This document shows positions 41,643 through 50,768 of a stretch of 64,000 bases of DNA, in pieces. Location of the stretch: NCBI GenBank assembly GCA_024233135.1, contig JACKPZ010000005.1:62001-126000 (forward strand). Direction: 5' to 3'. This DNA is from Akkermansiaceae bacterium. GTDB taxonomy: Bacteria; Verrucomicrobiota; Verrucomicrobiia; Verrucomicrobiales; Akkermansiaceae. How positions within the stretch are numbered: position 1 is the first letter of the stretch; each line of letters starts with the position of its first letter. A model generated the notes under the pieces. The model was not told where the DNA came from. It ran no database searches and worked only from the letters and a program-made list of their open reading frames with translations. The translations under genes were made by a program, and so were the position numbers.

Positions 41643-42443
41643 ATGTCCGACAAGCTCGCCGAGATCATCGCCACGAAACGGCTCGAAGTGGAGGCCTTGA
41701 TGCCGCGTGCCGCGAACCTGCGCGCCGCCGCCCTCCAGCGCAACGATTTCGGCGGATTCCGCGCCGCGCTCGACCGCGGGCCCGGCCGGCTCGGCGTGAT
41801 CGCCGAAGTGAAGAAGGCCTCGCCGTCCGTCGGTCTCATCGATCCGGATTTCGACCCCGTGCGGCAGGCGGGACGATATCTCGACGGCGGCGCGTCCTGC
41901 CTTTCGATCCTGACGGACGAGAAGTATTTCCAAGGCTCGTTGAGTTATCTCACGCAGATCTCGCGGTTCTCCGCCGCGCCCTTGTTGCGGAAGGATTTCA
42001 CGATCCACGAGGTGCAGATCCACGAGGCGGCGGTGTCCGGTGCGGATGCCATCCTGCTGATCGTCGCGGCGCTCGATGACGATACGCTGCGCCGCTTGTA
42101 TGACGAGGCGAAGGCGTTCCAACTCGATGTGCTCGTCGAGGTGCACGACCTGCCGGAAATGGAGCGGGCTCTCGAGCTCGGTGCGGACTTGATCGGCGTG
42201 AACAACCGCAATCTGAAAACCTTCCAGGTGGATCTCGCGACCACCGAACAACTCGCCGACGAGGTGCCCGACGATGTGATCCTCGTTTCCGAAAGCGGAA
42301 TCAAAACGCTCGATGATGCGAAGCGGGTGCTCGACGCGGGCGCGAACGCCGTGCTCATCGGCGAATCGTTGATGCGGGCGGACGATCCGTCGCGCGAGAT
42401 CGAGGCCTATCTGGCGCTGGAGGCGTCCGAAGTTTCGCCATGA
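41643..42443 (+). CDS. trpC: Indole-3-glycerol phosphate synthase
   Basis: A 266-residue (beta/alpha)8-barrel enzyme of tryptophan synthesis that closes the indole ring from CdRP. Motifs: IAEVKKASPSVGLI (catalytic Lys, phosphate), CLSILTDEKYFQGS, LLRKDFTIHEVQIHEA (catalytic Lys and metal-site region), LVEVHDLPEMERAL, IGVNNRNLKTF and LVSESGIKTLDD, GANAVLIGESLM. Length is normal. No other trp genes adjoin. Its stop overlaps the start of a 37-residue membrane peptide. Confidence 0.95.
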   Translation: MSDKLAEIIATKRLEVEALMPRAANLRAAALQRNDFGGFRAALDRGPGRLGVIAEVKKASPSVGLIDPDFDPVRQAGRYLDGGASCLSILTDEKYFQGSLSYLTQISRFSAAPLLRKDFTIHEVQIHEAAVSGADAILLIVAALDDDTLRRLYDEAKAFQLDVLVEVHDLPEMERALELGADLIGVNNRNLKTFQVDLATTEQLADEVPDDVILVSESGIKTLDDAKRVLDAGANAVLIGESLMRADDPSREIEAYLALEASEVSP

Positions 42444-42553
42444 CCGACAATCCCATCTTCTGGATCGCCGTGGGCGCGGCCGTGTTGGTGATCGTCGCCC
42501 ACATCGCGCTGCTCTGGTGGTTCGTAATCCGCAAGGGCAAGGGCGGGGAGTGA
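42440..42553 (+). CDS. 37-residue single-span membrane microprotein coupled to trpC
   Basis: The start ATG (42440-42442) overlaps the trpC stop by ATGA. The product, starting MTDNPIFWIAVGAAVLVIVA and ending VIRKGKGGE, has one clear membrane helix (residues about 7-30, including HIALLWWF) and a basic cytoplasmic tail. Too short for usual gene finders. Composition and codon use fit the neighbours. It may assist a membrane complex or be a leader-like product; function unknown. Confidence 0.6.
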   Translation: MTDNPIFWIAVGAAVLVIVAHIALLWWFVIRKGKGGE

Positions 42554-42558
42554 TCGGC

Positions 42559-43164
42559 TCAAACGAGCAGCGCGATCTGCTCGCCCGGGCCGTGAACGCC
42601 CTCGATGAGGATGCCTTCGACGTCCGCGGTCTTCGACGGGCCGGTGCACCAGGTGATGTTCGGGCTGTCGTCAAACGCGGCGATCGCGTCGGAGATCGTG
42701 CGGTGGATGGTGTCCCGGCTGAGAACCGCGACGTGCACCCATGGCGAGAGAGCGGCGAGGCGGTGCGAGGTTTGGAAGTCGTCGAGGATCAGCGTGCCGG
42801 ACTCGGCGATGGCCCCGGATGCGCGGGTGATGCCGAACTGATAGTCATCGTAGCGGGCTCGGTCGTATTCCGTTTCCACGGTGAGGCCGGCGGCTGTCAG
42901 GGCCGCTCCAATGGTGTCGAACAAGGCGGGATCGCAGTAACCATGGGTGCGTCCGTCGGATTTCAGGAAAGCGGCGGCTTCTCCGGCCGAGGTCATCGGG
43001 CGTCCGTGCACGGCGGTTAGATTGCGCGCGAAGATTTCCCAAAGGTCACCGCCTTCGAGGCGCGGCAACGAGTGGGTGAGGGCGACGTCGTAATCCGGAA
43101 GCGGGGCCGTGGTTTTCAGGCCCGCTGTGGCGGCTTTGATCTTGGAGAGGATCTCCGATTTCAT
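42559..43164 (-). CDS. lutC: LUD-domain protein LutC/YkgG
   Basis: A 201-residue lactate-utilisation protein of the LUD family. In Bacillus LutABC oxidises L-lactate to pyruvate, with electrons passing through iron-sulfur clusters. Features: GRTHGYCDPALFDTIGAAL, FGITRASGAIAESGTLILDD (family core), HVAVLSRDTIHRTI and ITWCTGPSKTADVEGILIEG (the C-terminal Gly-rich LUD motif). Start at 43164, 14 bp after the metY stop. Fourth and last gene of the lutA-lutB-metY-lutC cluster. Confidence 0.9.
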   Translation of the reverse strand: MKSEILSKIKAATAGLKTTAPLPDYDVALTHSLPRLEGGDLWEIFARNLTAVHGRPMTSAGEAAAFLKSDGRTHGYCDPALFDTIGAALTAAGLTVETEYDRARYDDYQFGITRASGAIAESGTLILDDFQTSHRLAALSPWVHVAVLSRDTIHRTISDAIAAFDDSPNITWCTGPSKTADVEGILIEGVHGPGEQIALLV

Positions 43165-43178
43165 CGTGGGAACGGGTT

Positions 43179-44462
43179 CTATGCCTCCGCCGCCGCCAGC
43201 GCCTGGTCGAGGTCGGCGAGGATGTCGTCGATGTGCTCGATGCCGACGGAGAGGCGGACCATCTCCGGCGGGATGCCTGCGGAGAGTTGTTGTTCGGCGT
43301 TGAGCTGCGAGTGGGTGGTGGTGGCGGGATGGATCGCGAGCGACTTCGCGTCGCCGACGTTGGCGAGGTGTTTGAAGAGCTTGAGCGAGTCGATGAACTT
43401 CGAGCCGGCGGCGGCTCCGCCCTTGATGCCGAAGACCACCATCGAGCCGCCCTTGCCGCGGAGGTATTTGGCGTTCCGCGCGTGTTCCGGGTCGTCCGCG
43501 AGACCGGGGAAACGCACCCATTCGACGGCGGGGTGGGCCTTGAGGTGTTTGGCGACGGCGAGCGAGTTTTCGCAATGGCGCTCCATGCGCAGCGGCAGCG
43601 TTTCGATGCCCTGCAGGGCGATCCACGCGTTGTCGGGCGAGAGGCAGGCGCCGAGGTTGCGCAGCGGGCCGGTGCGCATCTTGAGGATGTAGGCGAGCGG
43701 GGCGAGAGGCGCCGGCAGGTCGTACCCCCAGCGCAGGCCGTGGTAGGAGGCGTCGGGCTCGTCGAACATCGGATGCTTGCCGGCCGACCAGTCGAATTTC
43801 CCGGAGTCCACCACGATGCCGCCGATGCCGGTGCCATGGCCGCCGAGCCACTTGGTGAGCGAGTGGACGACGATGTCGGCGCCGTGTTCGATCGGTTTCG
43901 TTAGATAGGGTGTGGAAAACGTCGCGTCGACGATGAGCGGCAGCCCGATGGAATGGGCGAGCGAGGAGATCGCCCCGATGTCCGAGATTTCGAGCGCGGG
44001 ATTGGAAACCGTTTCGCAGAAGAACGCGCGGGTCTTTTCGTCGGCCGCGGCGGTGAAATTCGCGGGATCGTTCGAGTCCACGAGCCGCACCTCGATGCCG
44101 AGCGCGGGCAGGATGTCTTTGAACATCGTGTAGGTGCCGCCATAGAGGTTGCGGGCGGAGACGATGTTGTCTCCGGCTTGGGCGAGGGTGATGATGGCGT
44201 AAAAGATGGCGGAGGTGCCGGACGCGATGGCGAGGCCCGCGGCTCCGCCTTCCATCGCCGCGACGCGCTGTTCGAGCACGTCGTGGGTGGGGTTCATCAA
44301 TCGGGTGTAGATGTTTCCAAGTTCCTTGAGGGCGAAGAGGTTCGCGGCGTGTTCCGTGTTGTTGAACACGTAGGACGCGGTGCGATAGATCGGGACGGCG
44401 CAGGCGTTGGTGGCGGGATCGGACGAATAGCCGGCGTGGAGGCACTGGGTTTCAAGTTTCAT
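43179..44462 (-). CDS. metY: O-acetylhomoserine sulfhydrylase (Cys/Met metabolism PLP enzyme)
   Basis: A 427-residue PLP enzyme. Members of this class make homocysteine from O-acetylhomoserine and sulfide, or methionine from methanethiol. PLP Lys lies in VHSLTKWLGGHG; other marks are NIYTRLMNPTHDVLEQRV, ALASGTSAI-type IASGTSAIFYAI, TVSNPALEISDI and TRHPATTTHSQL-like AIHPATTTHSQLNAEQQ, and LSVGIEHIDDILADL. The ~70-residue insert before the PLP Lys is typical of MetY. Start at 44462. It lies 28 bp after lutB and 14 bp before lutC, so it is inside the lactate operon. Confidence 0.92.
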   Translation of the reverse strand: MKLETQCLHAGYSSDPATNACAVPIYRTASYVFNNTEHAANLFALKELGNIYTRLMNPTHDVLEQRVAAMEGGAAGLAIASGTSAIFYAIITLAQAGDNIVSARNLYGGTYTMFKDILPALGIEVRLVDSNDPANFTAAADEKTRAFFCETVSNPALEISDIGAISSLAHSIGLPLIVDATFSTPYLTKPIEHGADIVVHSLTKWLGGHGTGIGGIVVDSGKFDWSAGKHPMFDEPDASYHGLRWGYDLPAPLAPLAYILKMRTGPLRNLGACLSPDNAWIALQGIETLPLRMERHCENSLAVAKHLKAHPAVEWVRFPGLADDPEHARNAKYLRGKGGSMVVFGIKGGAAAGSKFIDSLKLFKHLANVGDAKSLAIHPATTTHSQLNAEQQLSAGIPPEMVRLSVGIEHIDDILADLDQALAAAEA

Positions 44463-44490
44463 CGGTGGGAATCGGGTTGGGGATGATGTT

Positions 44491-45885
44491 TCAGGAAGAC
44501 TTCCGGTTCTTGAACCAACGGCGGAACTCTCCACCGCGGGAGGGTGGCAGGGTGCGCTGGCCGAGCCAGTCCTGGAGCGGCTTGATGGGGGCCACGTCGA
44601 TCGGCAGGTGGTTCATCGCCTTGGACATCGTCATCGCGGTGCGCCAGAGAGAGGGCGAGGTCGCGAGAGTGGCGAAGGGTCCCATCGGCAGCGCGGCGGG
44701 CGAGTGGACGTGCTCGCGTTTCGCCTTGTCGCGGAGGCGCAGCAGCAGGTCGGGGATCGGGATGTCGACCGGGCAGACCTCGTTGCACGCGCCGCAGAGC
44801 GACGAGGCTTTCGGCAGGTCGGCAAGCTCGGGGAAACGATCGCCGAAAAGCAGCGGCGAAAGCACCGCGCCGACCGGGCCGCCGTAGTTCGAGCGGTAGG
44901 CGTGGCCGGATGCCTGCCGATAGACCGGGCAGACGTTCTGGCAGGCGCCGCAGCGGATGCAGCGGAGGATTTCCCGGCAGTTGGACGCCAGCACGTCGGT
45001 GCGGCCGTTGTCCATGAAGACGACGTGGAAATGCTCGGGGCCGTCGGGCTGGTTCGCGGAGCGCGGGCCGTTGACGAACTCGGTGTACACCGTGAGCTGC
45101 TGGCCGGTGGCGGATCGTCCTAACAGATTCAGGAAAACCGCGAGGTCCTTCTCGCGCGGGATGACCTTCTCGATGCCGACGAGCGCGATGTGGACCGGCA
45201 CCGGAGCCATTCCGAAGCGGGAGTTTCCCTCGTTGGTCACGAGCACGATCCGTCCGCTGTCCGCGCAGACGAAATTCGCGCCGGTGACGACGCCCTGAGC
45301 CGCCATGTATTTCTCCCGCAGATAGACCCTGGCGCGGCGGGTGATGGTTTCCGGATCGTCGTTGTAATCCGGAGCGATCTTTTCGCGGCGGAACGTTTCG
45401 GCGATCTCGCGGCGGTTCTTGTGGATGATCGGCTTGACGATGTGCGACGGCTCGTCGCCGTCGAGCTGGATGATGAACTCGCCGAGGTCGGACTCAAGGC
45501 ACTCGACGCCGTTTTCGATCAAAAACGGATTGAGGTGGATCTCCTCGGCGGCCATCGACTTCGACTTGGTGATCGATGTGACGCCGTGCTCGCGGAGGAT
45601 CGAGAGGATCGTTTGTTTCGCGTCGTCGCCGGTGGCGGCGAAGTGGACTTTCGCTCCGCTGGCGAGCAGCGAACTCTCCGCCTGTTCCAGATAACTCGCG
45701 AGATTCTGGAGCGTGTGGTCCTTGATGGCGGCGGCGGTTTTCCGCAGCGCGTCCGGGTCCGGGTAGTCGCCGTGGAGGACCTGATAGCGTTTCTCGGTTC
45801 CGGACGAAGCGCCGTCGATGACCGAGTGCTGTTTCGCGTCGGAGATGAGGCGTGCGTATTCCTCGATGGGTTGGATGCCGATCAT
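44491..45885 (-). CDS. lutB: Lactate utilisation iron-sulfur protein LutB
   Basis: A 464-residue protein with an N-terminal LUD domain and a C-terminal double [4Fe-4S] ferredoxin-like part. LUD marks: SKSMAAEEIHLNPFLIENGV, GANFVCADSGRIVLVTNEGN. Clusters: CIRCGACQNVCPVYR and CGACNEVCPVDIPIPDLLL, four Cys each. Electrons from lactate probably pass through it. Start at 45885, overlapping the lutA stop by 4 bp. Second gene of the cluster. Confidence 0.93.
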   Translation of the reverse strand: MIGIQPIEEYARLISDAKQHSVIDGASSGTEKRYQVLHGDYPDPDALRKTAAAIKDHTLQNLASYLEQAESSLLASGAKVHFAATGDDAKQTILSILREHGVTSITKSKSMAAEEIHLNPFLIENGVECLESDLGEFIIQLDGDEPSHIVKPIIHKNRREIAETFRREKIAPDYNDDPETITRRARVYLREKYMAAQGVVTGANFVCADSGRIVLVTNEGNSRFGMAPVPVHIALVGIEKVIPREKDLAVFLNLLGRSATGQQLTVYTEFVNGPRSANQPDGPEHFHVVFMDNGRTDVLASNCREILRCIRCGACQNVCPVYRQASGHAYRSNYGGPVGAVLSPLLFGDRFPELADLPKASSLCGACNEVCPVDIPIPDLLLRLRDKAKREHVHSPAALPMGPFATLATSPSLWRTAMTMSKAMNHLPIDVAPIKPLQDWLGQRTLPPSRGGEFRRWFKNRKSS

Positions 45886-46655
45886 GCCGGTGTCGGGGTT
45901 GTGGCGGGAAGCGTGTCGCGCAGCACCTGGATGGCGTGCTTGTGTGGGATCTGCCGGCCCTGGTTGGTGGCCAGTCCGTTGAGATGCATGAGGCACGACA
46001 TGTCGATGCCCACCAGAAGGTCCGGGTTGATCTCGGAGATATGATCGAGTTTCAGCGAACCCATGCGGCCGGAAATATGGGGGAAGGTCACCGAGAACGT
46101 GCCGCCGAATCCGCAGCACTGCTCCTGCTCGCCGAAGGGGATCACCTCGGCGTTTCCGATCGTCCCTAACAGGGTTCGGACCGCCTTGCCGGTATCGGTG
46201 CCGCGGCTGTGGCAGGACCGGTGGAACGCGATGCGGGTCGGTGTCTCGAACGCGCCCGGCCATTCCTTGATGCCGAGGCCGTTGAAGATGAAATCGATGA
46301 TCTCCCATGTCCGCGTGGCCAGCGAATCGATCGCGGGATCCGGGTTTTCCTCGAATTGCAGCGGGTTTCCGTGGCGGTTCATCGCGGCGCAGGATCCGGA
46401 CGGCACGATCACGGGAATCTCTCCGGCGAAGACCTCGGCGGTGTGTTTCGCCACCTTGCGGGAGGCGGCCCAGTCACCCGAGTTGAAGGCGGGCTGGCCG
46501 CAGCAGGTCTGGTTCTCCGGGTAGGCCACCGAGATGCCGAGGTGTTCGAGCACCTCGACCGTGGCGCGCGCGACGTCGTCGTAAAACGCATCGCAAAGGC
46601 AGGTGCCCATCAGGAACACACGTTTGCTGAGGGGGCGGGCGACGGGCTGGGACAT
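45882..46655 (-). CDS. lutA: Lactate utilisation protein LutA (CCG-domain Fe-S protein)
   Basis: A 257-residue protein with two cysteine-rich CCG domains, related to subunits of glycolate oxidase and heterodisulfide reductase. Domain 1: MGTCLCDAFYD and ENQTCCGQPAFNSGD; domain 2: FHRSCHSRG, EQEQCCGFGGTFS and GIDMSCLMHL. First gene of lutA-lutB-metY-lutC. GGAGGA lies upstream of the ATG at 46655. Confidence 0.93.
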   Translation of the reverse strand: MSQPVARPLSKRVFLMGTCLCDAFYDDVARATVEVLEHLGISVAYPENQTCCGQPAFNSGDWAASRKVAKHTAEVFAGEIPVIVPSGSCAAMNRHGNPLQFEENPDPAIDSLATRTWEIIDFIFNGLGIKEWPGAFETPTRIAFHRSCHSRGTDTGKAVRTLLGTIGNAEVIPFGEQEQCCGFGGTFSVTFPHISGRMGSLKLDHISEINPDLLVGIDMSCLMHLNGLATNQGRQIPHKHAIQVLRDTLPATTPTPA

Positions 46656-46702
46656 GAGGATTTCGTTTCCTCCAGCCTAGGAACCCGAGCCCGCGCCGCA
46701 AC

Positions 46703-46734
46703 CCGGAAAGCGGCGCAAACGGGTGATTTTCCGG
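46703..46734 (-). terminator. Possible stem-loop between dxs and lutA
   Basis: Minus strand CCGGAAAA paired with TTTCCGG around a ~17 nt loop, six bases past the dxs stop. No T run follows, so termination is not certain; it may also be a pausing or stabilising hairpin. Confidence 0.35.
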
Positions 46735-46739
46735 ACGGG

Positions 46740-48635
46740 TTAACCCAAATGATGCAGGATTTTGACCATCGCCGCCTCCGCGGTGAGGCCGTGGAGGTCG
46801 CGGAGGATTTCCGGCTTGCCATGTTCGATGAATTCATCCGGCCAGCCGATGCGCTCGACGGGCGTGTGGATGCCCGCGTCGTGCAGGTGCTCGATGACCG
46901 CCGCTCCGAAACCATGCATCAGGACGTGGTCCTCGAAGGTGCAGACGACGCGGCATTTGCGGGCGTGTTCCTCGATCACGGCGGTGTCCATCGGTTTGAT
47001 GAAACGCGGGTTGATGAGGGAAACCGAGAAACCCTTCGCCTCGAGCAGCGCCTTCGTTTCCTCCGCCATCTCGAACATGGTGCCGAGGCCGAAGAGCGCG
47101 ACATCGTTTCCTTCGCTGACGACCTCCGCCTTGCCGATCTCCAACAGCACGGGCTTGTCCTTGATCTTCGTGCCGCGGATGGCGCCGCGCGGATAGCGGA
47201 TCGCCGTCGGGCCGTCATCGTAGGCGGCCATCGTGTGGATCATGTCGACGAATTCGTCCTCGTCCTTCGGCTGCATGTGGATGAGCCCGGGGATGTGGCG
47301 CAGGTAGCCGATGTCGAACAGGCCGTGGTGCGTCGGGCCGTCGTCGCCGGAAAGGCCGCCGCGGTCCATGCACAGGCGGACGGGCAGGTTCTGCAGCGCG
47401 ATGTCGTGGATGATCATGTCATACGCGCGCTGCATGAACGTCGAATAGATCGCGAGGAAGGGCCGGAAGCCTTCGGTGGCGAGGCCGCAGGCGAAAAGCG
47501 CCGCGTGTTCCTCGGCGATGCCGACGTCGAAGTAGCGGTCCGGCAGTTCGTTTTTGAAAATGTCGAGCTTGGTGCCGCCCGGCATCGCCGCGGTGATGGC
47601 GACGACCTTCGGATCGTCCTTCGCGAGGTCGGTGACGGTGCGGCCGAAGATTTCCGAACAGGTCGGGGTGGGGGAGCTGCCGGTGGAGCCGTCGTTGATC
47701 TGATAGGTTCCCAAGCCGTGGAATTTCCCCGGATTGTCGATGGCCGGTTGGTAGCCACGGCCCTTCTCGGTGATGATGTGGAGCACCACCGGTTCGTGCA
47801 GGGTCTTGAGGTGTTCGAAGGTGCGGACCAGCAGCGGCAGGTCGTGGCCGTCGATCGGGCCGAAATAGCGCAGTCCGAATTTCTCGAACAACACATTGGG
47901 GAAAAGCAGGTTCTTCGCTCCTTCCTCGACCTTGTGGGCCAACGTGCGGGCCGCCTTGCCGGCGACTTTTTCCACGAACTCGGCGGCCTTGGCGCGCACC
48001 GCCGAGAACGTGTGGTGCGTCTGAAGGTCGTTGAAGTAGCGGGCAATGGCGCCGACGTTCTTGTCGATCGACCACTCGTTGTCGTTGAGGACGACGATGA
48101 AGCGGCGGGTCGTTTCGGCGATGTTGTTGAGCGCCTCGAGTGTGGGGCCGCAGGTGAAGGCGGCGTCGCCGGCGACGGCGATCACATGGTTGTCATGACC
48201 GGCGAGGTCGCGGGCCGCGGCCATGCCGAGCGCGGCGGACAGCGCGGTGCCGGCGTGTCCCGCGCCGTAGGCGTCGTGTTCGGACTCGGTGCGCAGCAGA
48301 AACCCGTTGAGCCCTTTGTAAGTGCGGATCGTGTCGATTTGTTTCGCCCGCCCGGTGAGCATCTTGTGGACGTATCCCTGGTGGGCGACATCAAATACGA
48401 TCTTGTCCTCCGGTGTGTGGAAGACGCGGTGCAGCGCGATGGAAAGCTCGACGACACCGAGATTCGGTCCGAGGTGGCCGCCGGTGCGCGAGAGCGAGGT
48501 GATGAGCGTGTTGCGGATCTCCGAGGCGAGCGGCTCGAGGGCCTCGTCCGCGAGCTTGCGGACATCCGCCGGCGAATCGATGCCTTGGAGCAGCGGTCCG
48601 GGGGCGTAGGGCTCAGAAGAGGCGGATGTCGTCAT
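46740..48635 (-). CDS. dxs: 1-deoxy-D-xylulose-5-phosphate synthase
   Basis: A 631-residue TPP enzyme that joins pyruvate and glyceraldehyde 3-phosphate, the first step of the MEP isoprenoid pathway. Marks: SLSRTGGHLGPNLGVVELSI, HQGYVHKMLTGR, GAGHAGTALSAALGMAAA, GDAAFTCGPTLEALN (TPP GD...N motif), IGIAEEHAALF-like DVGIAEEHAALFACG (catalytic Glu), LCMDRGGLSGDDGPTHHG. Length is usual. Start at 48635, 23 bp inside the end of xseB: translationally linked. Last gene of a ~6.6 kb codirectional cluster. Confidence 0.95.
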   Translation of the reverse strand: MTTSASSEPYAPGPLLQGIDSPADVRKLADEALEPLASEIRNTLITSLSRTGGHLGPNLGVVELSIALHRVFHTPEDKIVFDVAHQGYVHKMLTGRAKQIDTIRTYKGLNGFLLRTESEHDAYGAGHAGTALSAALGMAAARDLAGHDNHVIAVAGDAAFTCGPTLEALNNIAETTRRFIVVLNDNEWSIDKNVGAIARYFNDLQTHHTFSAVRAKAAEFVEKVAGKAARTLAHKVEEGAKNLLFPNVLFEKFGLRYFGPIDGHDLPLLVRTFEHLKTLHEPVVLHIITEKGRGYQPAIDNPGKFHGLGTYQINDGSTGSSPTPTCSEIFGRTVTDLAKDDPKVVAITAAMPGGTKLDIFKNELPDRYFDVGIAEEHAALFACGLATEGFRPFLAIYSTFMQRAYDMIIHDIALQNLPVRLCMDRGGLSGDDGPTHHGLFDIGYLRHIPGLIHMQPKDEDEFVDMIHTMAAYDDGPTAIRYPRGAIRGTKIKDKPVLLEIGKAEVVSEGNDVALFGLGTMFEMAEETKALLEAKGFSVSLINPRFIKPMDTAVIEEHARKCRVVCTFEDHVLMHGFGAAVIEHLHDAGIHTPVERIGWPDEFIEHGKPEILRDLHGLTAEAAMVKILHHLG

Positions 48636-48924
48636 CGGTGTCTGCGTCCGCCTTGTCGGCCGGATCAATGGAGTCGTCGGAACCGCCCGGGGCGGCCTCC
48701 GTGGTGTTGCCCACGGTAATGAGCTCGATGCGCTCGCGGGCGGAATGGAGGATCTTCTCGCAGTGGGCAAGGAGTTTCGAACCCCGTTCGAAGCGGGAAA
48801 CAAGTTCCTCCAGCGGCAGTTGTTCGTGTTCCATCGCCTCGACGATCTCCTCGATCTCGGCGAGGGCCTCCTCGAAGGCGGGACCCGTGGTTTCGGAGTC
48901 GTTGCTGGTCTTCTTGCGCGCCAT
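48613..48924 (-). CDS. xseB: Exodeoxyribonuclease VII small subunit
   Basis: A 103-residue small subunit of ExoVII, which with XseA degrades single-stranded DNA. Core: FEEALAEIEEIVEAMEHEQL, PLEELVSRFERGSKLLAHCE, KILHSARERIELI, the usual three-helix XseB bundle. A ~30-residue acidic tail (ADTDDDIRLF end) is longer than usual. It overlaps dxs by 23 bp, an arrangement seen in many bacteria (xseB next to ispA or dxs). xseA is not in this window. Confidence 0.92.
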   Translation of the reverse strand: MARKKTSNDSETTGPAFEEALAEIEEIVEAMEHEQLPLEELVSRFERGSKLLAHCEKILHSARERIELITVGNTTEAAPGGSDDSIDPADKADADTDDDIRLF

Positions 48925-48929
48925 CGTGC

Positions 48930-50750
48930 TTACGGTTGGGTGCCCGTGCCATCCTCGAGAGCGCGGTCGCTGTAGAAAACCATGTCCATGCCGACGAGCG
49001 GCTTGCGGTGTTGATAGTGGCGGGCGATGTCGGCCAGCCGCTGGCTCTTGTCGAAGAGGGTGAAACCCGGCGGGTAGGTCGCCAGCAGCATCCGCCCGTC
49101 ATACACCAGCGGGGTGAAATCCTTGTAACGACCGGCCACTTCGGAGACCGGGCCCGAGCCGTGCGACGACGGCGAGATCAGGATGCCCACCGCCGGAGTC
49201 TGGAGCGTGGCGGCGGTTTCCTCCAGTTTGTTGAAACCCTCGCGAGTCGGCGGCAGCCAGATGCTCATCCGGTCGGCGTACCACGCGACGGCCCATGGCT
49301 GGTCGGAGAACACGAGATTCTTGTCGTCCACCCATCCGCGCACGCCGGCGGTGGCGCTGTTGAGGCCTTGGGCGTAATACGGTGGCCACTGAGGCGCGCC
49401 GCCCTTGTCGCGAAGAAGGAGGCCGACCTTCACGTCCGACGGCAGCGAGAGGATCATCGGCACCGCGCACACGATCACGATCACGATGTGGTGCACGTTG
49501 CGCAGCATCGGCGTCGAGGCGACGAAATCGAGGCGGCTCCAGAGGATCGAAATGAACGCCAGCCCGTATGCTGTCATCACCGGCGCGAACAACAGGTGGA
49601 GCTGGTTCGGGTCGAGTTTCTTGGTCGATACCCCGAAAAACGCGAGTCCGAAGGCCGTGGTGATCCACATCAGCAGGATCGCCCATCGGAAGTTGGCGAT
49701 CGATTTTCGTTTGAATGGATGCAGCAGCGAAAGGAAGAACAGCGGTGCGACCACGATGCCGCCGAGCAGCGGGATGATGTCGGTGGTCTGCAATAGCGTC
49801 GTGCGCAGCACCTTGCCGATGAGGCCGTCGATCCGGAGCGGCTCGGCATCGAGGTCGTCGATGCGCATCACGCTGTCTTCCGTGCCGTTGCCGAGGCCGT
49901 TGTAGAGCGTGAGGTAGGCGGTGCCGAACGGCGTGCCGGTGATCCGCTGGTTGCGCATGATCGGGCCGATCGCCGCCACAATGATGAGGCCGAAGACCGC
50001 CAGCGCGACCAGTCCGCGGGGACGGAATGCGATCGCCGCGTAAATGATGTAGCCCAGCGCGATCCACACCGTCATCCAGTGCGCCAGCGCGAGCAGCGTG
50101 AAGAACACCCCGGCGACGATGGCCGGCGTCATCGCGACCCGGCCCTCGGTGGCGGACTCGACCGCGCGGTAGACGAAATAGATGCCGCACGAGAACAGCA
50201 TCAGCATCAGCATCTGCGGCAGGCCGCTGAGCGCGTAGTCCCAGAACACCTGGCAGAACAACATCAGGATCGCGCAGACACCCGCGATCTTGGCATCGAA
50301 GATCCGCGAGACGAGCAGGTACGTGACGCCGATGGAAACCAGGAAGAACAGGGTGGAAACGACCGCGATCACCCGGTCGAGCGAGTAGACCCACTCGTTG
50401 GTGCCCATCTGCCACGAGTCCGCCTCGTCACCGCCGATGAGTTTCAACACCGCCGCGTTGATCAACGGGTTGAGCGGCGAGTGGTAGGTATCCTCGAAGC
50501 CGCTGAACGGGATCGCGCCGTTGGCCGTCTTCTGCGCCTGGTGGTAGGCGACCGGCCGGATGAACTTGGTGGTAAAGCTATTGCCCCGCGCGATTTCGCG
50601 GGCGATCTGCGCCTGGTCCATCGCCTGCGGCGAACTGAGCCCCTTGAACAGGATGAAGAGGTTGCCGAGGGTGAGGGCGATCAACACCAGCAGGAACATG
50701 CTCCGGCGGATCAGGATGCCGGTATCGATCGGGGAGGAGGTTTGGCTCAT
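48930..50750 (-). CDS. Polytopic membrane glycosyltransferase-like protein (GT39/ArnT-like fold)
   Basis: A 606-residue protein with about 11-12 membrane helices in the first ~470 residues, then a soluble C-terminal part of ~130. A first periplasmic loop after helix 1 carries AMDQAQIAREIARGNSFTTK, where the Asp is a candidate for the catalytic residue of GT-C enzymes, and GFEDTYHSPLNPLINAAVLK. Such enzymes use polyprenyl-phosphate sugars. The family match is by topology and the loop motif only. It lies 18 bp after the NtrC-type regulator and 5 bp before xseB, suggesting one transcript. Confidence 0.72.
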   Translation of the reverse strand: MSQTSSPIDTGILIRRSMFLLVLIALTLGNLFILFKGLSSPQAMDQAQIAREIARGNSFTTKFIRPVAYHQAQKTANGAIPFSGFEDTYHSPLNPLINAAVLKLIGGDEADSWQMGTNEWVYSLDRVIAVVSTLFFLVSIGVTYLLVSRIFDAKIAGVCAILMLFCQVFWDYALSGLPQMLMLMLFSCGIYFVYRAVESATEGRVAMTPAIVAGVFFTLLALAHWMTVWIALGYIIYAAIAFRPRGLVALAVFGLIIVAAIGPIMRNQRITGTPFGTAYLTLYNGLGNGTEDSVMRIDDLDAEPLRIDGLIGKVLRTTLLQTTDIIPLLGGIVVAPLFFLSLLHPFKRKSIANFRWAILLMWITTAFGLAFFGVSTKKLDPNQLHLLFAPVMTAYGLAFISILWSRLDFVASTPMLRNVHHIVIVIVCAVPMILSLPSDVKVGLLLRDKGGAPQWPPYYAQGLNSATAGVRGWVDDKNLVFSDQPWAVAWYADRMSIWLPPTREGFNKLEETAATLQTPAVGILISPSSHGSGPVSEVAGRYKDFTPLVYDGRMLLATYPPGFTLFDKSQRLADIARHYQHRKPLVGMDMVFYSDRALEDGTGTQP

Positions 50751-50768
50751 GGATGGTCGAGAGGGGAT

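Noticed and set aside
41560..41643. trp attenuator with a Trp-rich leader before trpC
   Set aside because: No leader frame with adjacent Trp codons and no alternative stems; only the AT-rich inverted repeat is present.
46209..48719. 836-codon plus-strand frame opposite lutA and dxs
   Set aside because: It spans two unrelated minus-strand genes and their gap, is rich in Asp/Arg/Val, and has no recognisable domain.
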